64,000 nt of DNA from Maricaulis sp017643475 (GTDB taxonomy: Bacteria; Pseudomonadota; Alphaproteobacteria; Caulobacterales; Maricaulaceae). The DNA is taken from NCBI RefSeq assembly GCF_047123815.1, contig NZ_CP138920.1, positions 1,550,001 to 1,614,000 of the forward strand, given 5' to 3'. Positions 1-7,482 of this stretch are shown in pieces. Made by a program: the position numbers and the translations under genes. Within the stretch, counting starts at the first letter, position 1. Each line of letters opens with the position of its first letter. The notes under the pieces were generated by a model, which did no database searches, had not been told where the DNA came from, and saw only the letters and a program-made list of their open reading frames with translations.

Positions 1-2
1 AC

Positions 3-1163
3 TTCGGCCCGGCTGTGGCCGCGGCCTCTATCGCCCAGGTCCACAAGGCCAGGCTGGCCGATGGTCGCTGGGTTGCGGTGAAGATCGTACGCCCCGGCAT
101 TGCCGACCGGATCGCCAAGGACATCCGCACCCTGTCACTGGGGGCTGCGCTGGCCGAGCGGTTCGCCCCCGCCAGCAAGCGTCTGGAGCCAAAGCTCTTT
201 GTCGAGACGGTTGCGCGCTCCCTGCAGCTGGAAACCGATTTGCGGCTGGAAGCCGCAGCCGGGTCGGAATTGTCAGAGGCCGCAAGTGCTGTCGCGCACT
301 ATCGCATCCCGTCTGTTGAATGGCCGCTGTCGACCAAAAGCGTGCTGACGACCCAGTGGATCGACGGCGTCGCGCTGAGCAATGGGGACGCCCTCCGCGA
401 CAGCGGGATTGATCGCAAGGCCCTCGCCACCACGCTGACGCGGGCCTTCCTGGGAACGGCGCTGCATCGCGGCGTATTCCACGCGGACATGCATGCCGGC
501 AATCTCTTTGCCAGCGAGGACGGCACGCTGTGGGCTGTCGATTTCGGCATTATGGGCCGGATCGGCCGCGCCGAACGGCGTTTCCTGGCGCTGATCCTGC
601 ATGGATTCCTGACCCGGAATTACAAGGCGGCGGCCGAGGCACATTTCGCGGCGGGTTATGTTCCCGCCAATCATTCGGTGGACGACTTCGCCAGCGCCCT
701 GCGCGCCGTGGGCGAACCGATCTTCGGCAAGAATGCCGACGAAGTGCCAATGTCGCGCGTGCTGTTGCAGCTGTTCGAGATCACCGACCTGTTCGACATG
801 CGCCTGCGCCCCGAACTGGTGATGCTGCAAAAGACCATGGTCCAGTGCGAGGGCGTCGCCCGCTCGCTGGATCCACAGCACGACATGTGGGGCGCCTCAG
901 CTCCCGTGGTCGAGGAATGGATGAAACGCGAGCTGGGACCGGAAGGCCGTGCCCGCGATTTCGCCGAAGATGTCAGCCGCCTCTATGGTGCCGCCCGCAA
1001 ACTACCAGACGCCATCGAGGATTGGGCCGAGGTGGGGCGCAAGCTGAAAGCCGGTGAGCTGAAACTGGGCGGCGGGCCGCGCTTGCGTCCCTGGTTCCTG
1101 CGCCTGGCCTGGCTGGCTGGCGCGGCGGCAGCCGGAGCTGCCGCCATGGCCATGCTCGGCTAG
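3..1163 (+). CDS. ubiB: Ubiquinone biosynthesis kinase-like protein UbiB, 5' end missing
   Basis: This is an ABC1/ADCK atypical kinase needed for ubiquinone biosynthesis and bound to the inner membrane. The reading frame is open to the left edge, so the N-terminus (including the KxGQ motif) lies outside the window; about 386 codons are visible of a family length near 500. The visible part opens with the alanine-rich loop AAAS followed by QVHKA, then VAVK (ATP-site lysine), an ETDLRLEA segment, HADMHAGN (catalytic-loop HxDxHxGN) and DFG. The C-terminus is a hydrophobic Ala/Gly-rich membrane anchor. The following coaC, coaB and dut are its usual alphaproteobacterial neighbours. Its stop overlaps the stop of the convergent MAPEG gene. 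Confidence 0.93.
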   Translation, partial: FGPAVAAASIAQVHKARLADGRWVAVKIVRPGIADRIAKDIRTLSLGAALAERFAPASKRLEPKLFVETVARSLQLETDLRLEAAAGSELSEAASAVAHYRIPSVEWPLSTKSVLTTQWIDGVALSNGDALRDSGIDRKALATTLTRAFLGTALHRGVFHADMHAGNLFASEDGTLWAVDFGIMGRIGRAERRFLALILHGFLTRNYKAAAEAHFAAGYVPANHSVDDFASALRAVGEPIFGKNADEVPMSRVLLQLFEITDLFDMRLRPELVMLQKTMVQCEGVARSLDPQHDMWGASAPVVEEWMKRELGPEGRARDFAEDVSRLYGAARKLPDAIEDWAEVGRKLKAGELKLGGGPRLRPWFLRLAWLAGAAAAGAAAMAMLG

Positions 1164-1579
1164 ACCGCGTGTAGCGCCAGCACAAAACGCACCCACATCG
1201 CCGCCAGGATCAGGAAACCGATCCGGTGCGTCAGGAAACGCAGGGCCATGTTGTTGATGCTCACATGCACTGCCGTGTGGGCGAAACGCGTGCCAACAAA
1301 GACCCAGGCGAGGGTAACCTGCAGGCTGTCGATCGTATCCGGCGTGACGGCCTGGAACAGGACCAGCGCATAAAACAGGATCGGCAGCTCGAACAGGTTG
1401 GCGAGATTGCGCCCCCAATTGCCCAGCCAGTCCGGCGGCGGCGTTCCGGCCTTGGTCAGCGAATATTCCTCGCTCAACTGGCCTTTCGACTTCGCGATAA
1501 CGCCAAAAATCGTCAGCATCAGATAAACAAAAAGTGTCAGCAGAGCGAGCGCCGACGCGGCCAGGATCATGTGTATCAT
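1160..1579 (-). CDS. MAPEG family membrane protein
   Basis: A protein of about 139 residues with four hydrophobic segments and the MAPEG signature NLFELPILFYAL near residue 65, followed by TRFAHTAVH. MAPEG proteins are integral membrane proteins of the glutathione S-transferase/eicosanoid-enzyme superfamily; the substrate of the bacterial ones is mostly unknown. An ATG six codons further upstream is in frame, but the sequence GGGAGGG sits just before the ATG at 1579, so that start is preferred. It is convergent with ubiB (stops overlap) and divergent from coaC. The family call is firm; no substrate can be deduced. Confidence 0.85.
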   Translation of the reverse strand: MIHMILAASALALLTLFVYLMLTIFGVIAKSKGQLSEEYSLTKAGTPPPDWLGNWGRNLANLFELPILFYALVLFQAVTPDTIDSLQVTLAWVFVGTRFAHTAVHVSINNMALRFLTHRIGFLILAAMWVRFVLALHAV

Positions 1580-1702
1580 AAAGCCCTCCCCAGGCATTGA
1601 AGCGCCAAGGCTAGCCCGTTTCGCCTGCTTGTCGAGACGTTCAGGGCTTGGGATTGGCGCAGCGAACCGCTAGGTAGAGACAGAACAGTGAAAGGTCCGG
1701 GC

Positions 1703-2245
1703 GTGACAGACAAACGCGTGCTCTTGATCATCGGCGGCGGCATCGCTGCCTACAAGTCCCTGGAATTGATCCGCGAACTCTCGCGCCGGTCGATTGCCTC
1801 GCGCTGCATCCTGACCAAGTCCGGGGCGGAATTCGTGACGCCGTTGAGCGTTTCTGCCCTGTCCGGCGACAAGGTCTATGGCGATCTGTTTGACCTCACC
1901 GACGAAGCGGAAATGGGCCATATCGAACTCTCCCGGTCCGCGGATCTCGTCGTGGTCTCTCCGGCCACCGCTGACCTGATGGCCAAGGCCGCCAACGGGC
2001 TGGCCAATGATCTCGCCTCCACCACATTGCTGGCCACGGACAAGCCGGTGCTGATGGCGCCTGCCATGAATGTACGCATGTGGGAACACCCGGCCACCCA
2101 GCGAAATCTGGCGACGCTCAGGGGTGATGGCGTACATTTTGTCGGTCCTGACGAAGGCGACATGGCCTGTGGCGAATTCGGCCCGGGGCGCCTGGCAGAA
2201 CCGCCGGTGATTGCCGATGCCATCGAGGCCCTGCTGAATGACTAG
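1703..2245 (+). CDS. coaC: Phosphopantothenoylcysteine decarboxylase (separate CoaC)
   Basis: A flavoprotein that decarboxylates 4'-phosphopantothenoylcysteine to phosphopantetheine in coenzyme A synthesis. About 180 residues: GGGIAAYKS flavin site near residue 11, catalytic His73 in MGHIELS, PAMNVRMW with Asn123, and ACGEFGPGR with Cys156, matching the active-site set of the CoaC domain. Most bacteria fuse this domain to CoaB; here it ends in its own stop, and the coaB ATG lies inside its last codons (8-base overlap). The start is ambiguous: GTG at 1703 has AAAGG seven bases upstream and begins where the family normally begins, while GTG at 1688 would add five residues. Confidence 0.9.
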   Translation: MTDKRVLLIIGGGIAAYKSLELIRELSRRSIASRCILTKSGAEFVTPLSVSALSGDKVYGDLFDLTDEAEMGHIELSRSADLVVVSPATADLMAKAANGLANDLASTTLLATDKPVLMAPAMNVRMWEHPATQRNLATLRGDGVHFVGPDEGDMACGEFGPGRLAEPPVIADAIEALLND

Positions 2246-2897
2246 CCCGCTTGCCGGACGCCGCATCGTCATGACAGCCGGCCCGACGCTGGAAGCGATC
2301 GACCCGGTACGCTTCATTTCCAACCGTTCCTCGGGGAAACAGGGTTATGCCCTCGCATCAGCCTGCGCCGAGCTGGGCGCGGAGGTCGTCCTGGTCTCGG
2401 GCCCGACCGCGCTGAATGATCCGGCGGGTGTCGAAACTGTCCGCATCGAAAGCGCCCGCGACATGCTCGCCGCCGTCGAAACGGCCCTGCCTGCCGATGT
2501 CTTCATCGCCGTTGCCGCGGTCGCAGACTGGCGACCGGCAGAAGCGCACGACCGGAAAATCAAGGGCAACAAAGGCGAGATGGGTTCCCTGGCCCTGGTG
2601 GAAAATCCCGACATTCTCAAGACCATCAGCCAGCGCAAAGATGAACGCCCCGGCCTGGTGATCGGTTTTGCTGCCGAGACCCATGAAGTCGAGGACCACG
2701 CCCGCCAGAAACTGGCCCGCAAGGGCTGTGACTGGATCGTCGCCAATGATGTTTCCGGCGATGTGATGGGGGGCGACGAAAACGCCATCGCGATCGTTTC
2801 CAGTGATGATGTATGGCGGTCCCAGCGCGCTTCCAAACCGGAAATCGCGAGACTGATCGCACAACGCATTGCCCAGGCCGTCGTGGAAACCTGCTGA
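2238..2897 (+). CDS. coaB: Phosphopantothenate-cysteine ligase (separate CoaB)
   Basis: It joins cysteine to 4'-phosphopantothenate in a nucleotide-dependent reaction, the step before CoaC. 219 residues with the CoaB signatures in order: AGPTLEAIDPVRFISN and SSGKQG at the N-terminus, AAVADWRP with the KIKG lysine loop mid-protein, NPDIL, GFAAET, and a KGCDWIVANDV segment. It overlaps coaC by 8 bases in a different frame, with GAGG nine bases before its ATG, so translational coupling is likely. The pair adds up to about the length of the usual fused CoaBC (about 400 residues). It is followed by dut after 60 bases. Confidence 0.92.
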   Translation: MTSPLAGRRIVMTAGPTLEAIDPVRFISNRSSGKQGYALASACAELGAEVVLVSGPTALNDPAGVETVRIESARDMLAAVETALPADVFIAVAAVADWRPAEAHDRKIKGNKGEMGSLALVENPDILKTISQRKDERPGLVIGFAAETHEVEDHARQKLARKGCDWIVANDVSGDVMGGDENAIAIVSSDDVWRSQRASKPEIARLIAQRIAQAVVETC

Positions 2898-2957
2898 TCA
2901 AGACTGGCCAGAAGGTGCAAAACTGGCTTTCCTGCGCCCGTGACGAGGGAGCACGCC

Positions 2958-3407
2958 ATGAACACTGTCGACGTACGCATCAAGCCGCTGGAAAACTATG
3001 AAGGCCTGGAGCTTCCGGTCTATGAGACCGCGCAATCAGCCGGCGTGGATCTGCGCGCCGCAGTGGCGGAGGACGTCGCTATCCCGCCCGGTGAATGGCG
3101 GTTGATCCCGGTGGGTATCGCCATCGCCCTGCCCGCCGGTTTTGAAGCCCAGGTCCGCCCGCGCTCCGGCCTGGCGGCAAAACACGGCATTTCCTGCGTG
3201 AATACGCCCGGCACGATCGACGCGGATTATCGCGGCGAGATCAAGGTCAATCTGATCAATCACGGCAAGGTCGAATTCAACGTCAAGCGCGGCGACCGCA
3301 TCGCACAGATGATCGTCGCCCCGGTCACCCAGGCGGTTTGGCAGGTTGCTGAAACCCTGGATGAGACCGAGCGTGGCTCGGGTGGTTTCGGGTCCACAGG
3401 CGTGTAG
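2958..3407 (+). CDS. dut: dUTP diphosphatase
   Basis: A trimeric dUTPase that hydrolyses dUTP to dUMP and pyrophosphate, keeping uracil out of DNA and feeding thymidylate synthesis. 149 residues with all five motifs: AGVDLRA (28-34), RSGLA (69-73), GTIDADYRG (85-93, catalytic Asp88), GDRIAQMIV (112-120) and RGSGGFGSTG (139-148). The ATG at 2958 is preceded by GAGGGAG; an in-frame GTG 18 bases upstream is less likely. The gene is complete, but its last 107 bases are repeated in diverged form at 3949-4046, beyond the next gene. Confidence 0.95.
   Translation: MNTVDVRIKPLENYEGLELPVYETAQSAGVDLRAAVAEDVAIPPGEWRLIPVGIAIALPAGFEAQVRPRSGLAAKHGISCVNTPGTIDADYRGEIKVNLINHGKVEFNVKRGDRIAQMIVAPVTQAVWQVAETLDETERGSGGFGSTGV
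3301..3407 (+). repeat. Direct repeat, copy 1: functional 3' end of dut
   Basis: This stretch covers the last 35 codons of dut and its stop. It aligns with 3949-4046 at 92 of 98 positions plus one 9-base gap. Homology stops sharply at the TAG stop codon on the right and just before TCGCACAG on the left. Confidence 0.9.
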
Positions 3408-3506
3408 GGAACAGCCCGAGCGGCCGAGGACCATCGTCGTCATTCTCGGCGGCTGCGCCGAGCGTCGTCTCTCGACGGCATTGTTCGAGGAGCAGGATAA
3501 CCCCAA

Positions 3507-3914
3507 ATGTCTCAGTCCGCAGCTTCACTTCACGTGATCGGCAATGATCTCGACCCTGAAGAAGTCACCCGCTTGCTCGGGGTAGATCCAACATCTGCAG
3601 AAGCGAAGGGCGATCGCGTCGAAATGCCCTCGGGCAAGCTGAGGATCGCCAAAACGGGTCATTGGCGCTTCAAGATAGATCGGCGATCTCCGGCGGATCT
3701 GGATGGGCAGATATCCGAGTTGTTTTCGGTGACAAGTCAGGATCTCGATGACTGGACAACACTGAGAAAACGTTTCGTCATCCGAGTCTTTTGTGGACTT
3801 ATGATGTCAGATTGTAACGAAGGACTTCCTCTGACCGCCCTCACGATCCAAGCCCTAGCCGAACGCGGAGCAGAGATCGACTTCGACCTGTATGCCCCCG
3901 ACACTGAGAGCTAA
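3507..3914 (+). CDS. DUF4279 family protein
   Basis: A 135-residue soluble protein without signal peptide or membrane segment. The opening (a short beta strand, GNDLDPEEVTRLLG, then W-x-F around residue 53) and the closing alternation of strands ending in IDFDLYAP fit my recollection of the DUF4279 family, whose biochemical role is not established. Its base composition is visibly less GC-rich than the flanking genes, and it sits between the intact dut 3' end and a second, diverged copy of that end, both signs of recent acquisition. The start ATG has AGGA about ten bases upstream. The family call is moderate; function is unknown. Confidence 0.65.
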   Translation: MSQSAASLHVIGNDLDPEEVTRLLGVDPTSAEAKGDRVEMPSGKLRIAKTGHWRFKIDRRSPADLDGQISELFSVTSQDLDDWTTLRKRFVIRVFCGLMMSDCNEGLPLTALTIQALAERGAEIDFDLYAPDTES

Positions 3915-3948
3915 GCCGTGAGCTGCTCCACGCCGCTTCCAAAGAAAG

Positions 3949-4046
3949 TCGCACAGATGATCGTCGCCCAGGCCGTCTGGCAGGTTGCTGAAACCCTGGA
4001 CGAGACCGAACGTGGTTCGGGAGGTTTCGGGTCCACAGGCGTGTAG
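3949..4046 (+). pseudogene. Duplicated 3' remnant of dut (repeat copy 2)
   Basis: The last part of a second dut, in frame to its own TAG. It encodes the motif IV end (AQMIVA) and the complete motif V (RGSGGFGSTG). Against dut it has a 9-base in-frame deletion removing Pro-Val-Thr and six substitutions, every one at a third codon position and silent. A GTG at 3918 could open a 42-codon frame through it, but no ribosome site is obvious, so I treat it as a remnant. The silent-only divergence means it evolved as part of a working dut before being stranded here. Confidence 0.85.
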
Positions 4047-4066
4047 ACCCGAAATCCTGAATCTGC

Positions 4067-4564
4067 CTAGCGCTCTGCGCGACAGGTGCCCTGATAATTA
4101 TATCCGGCGATGGTACCGTCTGGGTCCAGTGCAATGCGGGTTGTACAGACTTCCGCGCCGCGCGATCGCGTCGCCGTTATGCCATTGCCGGTATTGGTAG
4201 AACCACCAACCGGAGCCCGGGTCGATCCGCTGCCGCTGGATGCCCCGCCGCTCGGCGGTGTGCCGGAACTCTGGCTGGTTGCCGGAACGACCGTTGCATT
4301 GTCGCTTTCATAGGCAAAGGAGCCGCTCGCACTGCCATCCACGTCGTCCGAGGCCGTTCCAGCGCCGTTGCGATCATCAGAGCGCGACTGGAAGGTCCAG
4401 ATCTCGCCACCGCCCTCACGCAGGCTCCGCTGCGACGGCATGCCCAGCATGCTCACCGCCGCGCGATAATCCTGTCCGACAAGTGTATCCAACTGAGTGT
4501 CATAGGCCGGATTGCTCCCAGCCTGAACGGTCGACGCCAACAGCGCCGCTGTAAGTCCCAGCAT
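4067..4564 (-). CDS. Secreted protein with BamE/SmpA-like segment, function unknown
   Basis: 165 residues. A short hydrophobic N-terminus ending in VQA looks like a cleavable signal peptide. Residues 20-60 (a DTLVGQDYRAAVSMLGMP stretch, then GGGEIWTFQ) resemble the 'hG-x-V-x-x-x-LG-x-P ... W-x-Y' pattern of small BamE/SmpA-type envelope proteins. The middle is a Ser/Gly/Thr-rich low-complexity linker, and the C-terminus holds two cysteines (CTTRIALD and GTC) that could form a disulfide in the periplasm. GAGGAAA precedes the ATG. It is divergent from the serine hydrolase at 4766. I do not recognise a named family for the whole protein. Confidence 0.65.
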   Translation of the reverse strand: MLGLTAALLASTVQAGSNPAYDTQLDTLVGQDYRAAVSMLGMPSQRSLREGGGEIWTFQSRSDDRNGAGTASDDVDGSASGSFAYESDNATVVPATSQSSGTPPSGGASSGSGSTRAPVGGSTNTGNGITATRSRGAEVCTTRIALDPDGTIAGYNYQGTCRAER

Positions 4565-4765
4565 GATTTTCCTCTAAGATTTCTTCTGCGATCTTCAATT
4601 GATAGAGCGCAGCCCGGGTCGAATCCTGTTGAAATCATTACTGGTTGGTAATCTTGGGGTGCGTGGGGGACACCGGGTTGCAAAGTCCCTGTGGTCGGCC
4701 ACGACGTAGACAGGCTTTATGCCGCCTCGGCCTGCCCGTCGCAGCCATGATCCCGAGGACCCAGC

Positions 4766-5902
4766 ATGATGACCAGCACACTCAGACAATCCGTTCATCG
4801 CCTTTCGATTGGCCTGGCCAGCGCAGCCTGCCTGCTCGCGGCGCCCGCCGCCTGGGCCCAGACCTCCAATGACGCGACGCTCGCTGCACTGGCGGAGGAT
4901 ACGCGTGACAGCTGGGGCAGCCCGGCTGTCGGATTGATGCAATTGCGCGAAGGAGAGGTCCATATCGGTGTCGCAGGACTGCGTGATGTCAGCGACACGG
5001 CGGAGGTCTCCACGGACGATCTCTGGCACCTCGGTTCAAACACCAAGTCGATGACGGCGACCCTTGTAGCCCGTCTGGCTGAGAGTGGTGTGATCAGCTG
5101 GGACGACACGGTCAGCCAGCATCTCGGCGAACATCTGGAGCTCATTGATCCGGGGTTTCACGACGTCACCTTCCGGCACCTGCTGAGCCATCATTCCGGC
5201 GCGCCGGCCAATATCGGCCAAGCCTATATGATGATGTTCGCGCTGGAGCGTGAGGGCGGTCGCCCGCTTCCGGAACAACGGCTGAGCTATGCGGGTCATA
5301 TCCTGGCCCTGCCGCCTGAAAGCGAACCGGGTTCGACCTATCTTTATTCCAATGCCGGCTATGTCATCGCTGGCGCCATGCTCGAACAGGCGACGGGGGA
5401 AGCCTGGGAAGTCCTCATCGAACGCGAAGTCATGACCCCGCTGGGCATTGATGATTTCGGATTTGGTGCGCCGGGCTCCACGGAAGTGATCGATCAACCA
5501 CGCGGCCATCTCGATGGTTCACATGGCAATCCGGCGGCCATGTCCGGCCCGACCGCCGACAATCCGCCAGTGCTTGGCCCGGCCGGTACCATGCACATGT
5601 CACTGCCCGACTACGCGCTCTACCTCCAGGCCCATATCGATGGCGGCCGCGGGGTCGAGACAGGTTTCCTGAGCCAGGAAAGCTGGGACATCCTCCACAC
5701 AAGGCCGTTCGAAGCCGGTTATGCGATGGGCTGGGGTCTGGGCTCTGACGAACTCCAGCACTCCGGCTCCAACAGGATGTGGCTGATGCATACGGTGATT
5801 GTGCCGGAACAACAGATGGGCGCGGTCATCGCCATGAACCGCATGCGCACGGGAAACGCCGGCGCACTCCTGCGGGAAATCGCGACAACAGCGCGGGACT
5901 AA
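4766..5902 (+). CDS. Secreted serine hydrolase, class C beta-lactamase fold
   Basis: 378 residues with a signal peptide ending in AWA-QTS near residue 31. Active-site motifs of the penicillin-binding/class C beta-lactamase family are all present: S91-N-T-K94, Y194-S-N196 and H332-S-G. Family members include D-amino-acid peptidases, esterases and beta-lactamases, so the substrate cannot be named from sequence. The ATG at 4766 has GAGG ten bases upstream. Its stop overlaps that of the convergent helicase gene. A second enzyme of this family lies at 23237. Confidence 0.88.
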   Translation: MMTSTLRQSVHRLSIGLASAACLLAAPAAWAQTSNDATLAALAEDTRDSWGSPAVGLMQLREGEVHIGVAGLRDVSDTAEVSTDDLWHLGSNTKSMTATLVARLAESGVISWDDTVSQHLGEHLELIDPGFHDVTFRHLLSHHSGAPANIGQAYMMMFALEREGGRPLPEQRLSYAGHILALPPESEPGSTYLYSNAGYVIAGAMLEQATGEAWEVLIEREVMTPLGIDDFGFGAPGSTEVIDQPRGHLDGSHGNPAAMSGPTADNPPVLGPAGTMHMSLPDYALYLQAHIDGGRGVETGFLSQESWDILHTRPFEAGYAMGWGLGSDELQHSGSNRMWLMHTVIVPEQQMGAVIAMNRMRTGNAGALLREIATTARD

Positions 5903-7197
5903 CCCAGGCTGATCGGCGCCGGGTCGCAGAAACTGCGCACATCGAAGATCCGCGGGTCGGAGATGATATCGCCCGGCGTCAGGGGGCGGGACAGCTCCAG
6001 GCCTTCCAGGGAGCGCGCGCGTGACAGGGCGACATAGGCCTGACCGTGGGCGAACAGACGACGGGCGAGGTCCAGATACACATTGTCCAGGGTCAGACCC
6101 TGGGCCTTGTGAATCGTCATCGCCCAGGCGAGCCGCAGGGGATACTGGGTGAAACTGCCGGCAGTTGTCTTGGTCAGCGCCTGCGCTGCCGCATCAAAGG
6201 CATAGGCATTGCGCTCCCATTTCTGCGGTTCGATGGCATAGATGTTCTCGCCGATGCGCACGCGCACGGCTTTCTCGTCAAACCCCTCAACCTCCCCCAG
6301 CGTGCCATTGACCCAGCGTCCCTGGGGGTCGTTGCGGGTCAGCATCACACGCGCCCCGATCTTGAGCACAAGCGGGTCCTCAACCGGGAAGAGGCGCTGA
6401 TCGAACTGGCCCTCGACCTTGCCCTCATAGGTGCGTTCCGGTGTCGCCAGCCCCTGGATACGCGCCTGGTTGATACGGAAGGCGGCCTCATTGGTCGATG
6501 TCAGCACGATATGGCTGAGACTGGCTTCCAGGCCCGACCGCCCTGTCACCCGGTCATTCAGGTCGGCTGCCTCGTCGGAGGTCAGATCCCCGTCGCGCAC
6601 GGCGTTGAGGATATTGATGAAGTACTCGTCCGTCTGACGAAACACCTGTTCCAGCTCAACCAGGGTAAAACCGGCATCGCGGAAGGGTGGCGGGTGAAAG
6701 AAAAACGGCCCGCCATGCTTGGCTTCCAGATACTCCGCCTCGGCGCCCTGGATAACCGGCGGCAATTGCGCCAGATCACCCACCAGGATGACCTGGACCC
6801 CGCCAAACGGCTCGTCCCGCTCGCGATTGAGGCGCAGGGACTTGTCGATCGCCCACATCATGTCCGAGCGCACCATGGAGATCTCGTCGATCACCAGGGT
6901 TTCCAGCGCCTGCACCACCCGGCGGTGACGCACCTTGCGGATATCGCGCGCCTCGATCAGGCGCGGCGGGAAGTGGAAGAAAGAGTGGATGGTCTGACCA
7001 CCGGCCTGCATGGCCGCGACACCCGTTGGCGCCAGCACAGCCGCCCGGCTGCCCGCCCGGCGCAGGAATTCGCGCATCAACGTGGTCTTGCCGGTACCCG
7101 CTCGCCCGGTCAGGAAGACATTGGGCCGCTGTTCGAACAGGTATTCGATCAGACGGGTCTGGTGCTGGGAGAGTTGCGGCGCAGGTAGTGTGGACAT
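5899..7197 (-). CDS. Pif1/RecD-like superfamily 1 DNA helicase
   Basis: 432 residues from the ATG at 7197. Walker A GRAGTGKT (31-38), LAPTGVAA (motif Ia), Walker B VIDEIS (about 102-107), VGDLAQLPPV (motif III), and near the C-terminus TIHKAQGLTLDN (motif V) with QAYVALSRAR (motif VI). These match bacterial Pif1-type helicases, 5'-3' enzymes acting on forked, R-loop or G-quadruplex DNA. An in-frame GTG at 7248 would add 17 residues without a better ribosome site. It is divergent from moeB across a structured 366-base gap that holds a DnaA box. Confidence 0.85.
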   Translation of the reverse strand: MSTLPAPQLSQHQTRLIEYLFEQRPNVFLTGRAGTGKTTLMREFLRRAGSRAAVLAPTGVAAMQAGGQTIHSFFHFPPRLIEARDIRKVRHRRVVQALETLVIDEISMVRSDMMWAIDKSLRLNRERDEPFGGVQVILVGDLAQLPPVIQGAEAEYLEAKHGGPFFFHPPPFRDAGFTLVELEQVFRQTDEYFINILNAVRDGDLTSDEAADLNDRVTGRSGLEASLSHIVLTSTNEAAFRINQARIQGLATPERTYEGKVEGQFDQRLFPVEDPLVLKIGARVMLTRNDPQGRWVNGTLGEVEGFDEKAVRVRIGENIYAIEPQKWERNAYAFDAAAQALTKTTAGSFTQYPLRLAWAMTIHKAQGLTLDNVYLDLARRLFAHGQAYVALSRARSLEGLELSRPLTPGDIISDPRIFDVRSFCDPAPISLG

Positions 7198-7253
7198 GGA
7201 CGCAAACTGCGCGGGTTCGGCCAAACTTGAAAGAGACCAATGCGGCACGCTGC

Positions 7254-7278
7254 GTGGATAGCGGAAAACTTATCCACA
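7254..7278. promoter_or_regulatory. DnaA box with inverted partial box
   Basis: TTATCCACA at 7270-7278 is the exact consensus DnaA box. Facing it, GTGGATA at 7254-7260 is a perfect inversion of TATCCAC, giving a 7-base inverted repeat with a 10-base gap. The box lies upstream of the helicase start and could serve DnaA-dependent regulation. A chance match is possible. Confidence 0.5.
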
Positions 7279-7429
7279 CCACCCCGGCCAGCCCCATAAT
7301 GCGTCTCATCCGGATCGGGGAGGCGTCGGCCGCGCAATCGACGGTCCGGGTGGGTGGCGATCGACGGATCACCGGCGAAGACAGATGGCGGGCTCCGCCC
7401 AGAAGTCCATCCGAGTCAGCAGGCTGCCC

Positions 7430-7482
7430 GCGGAACACCACAGGTACCGCCTCTTTCATCTGAAACACGTCCGGTGTTCCGC
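7430..7482 (+). repeat. Perfect 10-base inverted repeat upstream of moeB
   Basis: GCGGAACACC (7430-7439) and GGTGTTCCGC (7473-7482) are exact reverse complements separated by 33 bases. It lies 81 bases before the moeB start, so it would form a stem in a moeB leader RNA or bind a dimeric protein. No U-run follows, so it is not an ordinary terminator. Confidence 0.55.

Noticed and set aside
3445..3462. Terminator after dut
   Set aside because: CTCGGCG-GCTG-CGCCGAG is a perfect 7-base hairpin, but no T-run follows, so it is not supported as an intrinsic terminator.
3918..4046. Independent small gene over the second dut tail
   Set aside because: A GTG could open a 42-codon frame, but it has no ribosome site and its content is only the dut C-terminus; better described as a remnant.
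7254..7278. Chromosomal replication origin
   Set aside because: Only one exact DnaA box and a partial one, no AT-rich unwinding element and no origin-marker genes such as hemE or dnaA next to it.
7300..7440. Cobalamin riboswitch upstream of moeB
   Set aside because: GAGTCAGCAGGCTGCC resembles the B12 box, but it mismatches at several conserved positions and the other core elements (GGGAAxxxGGTG, CCCCGCAACTGT, GCCACTG) are not present; the downstream gene is not a B12-type target. A covariance search would settle it.
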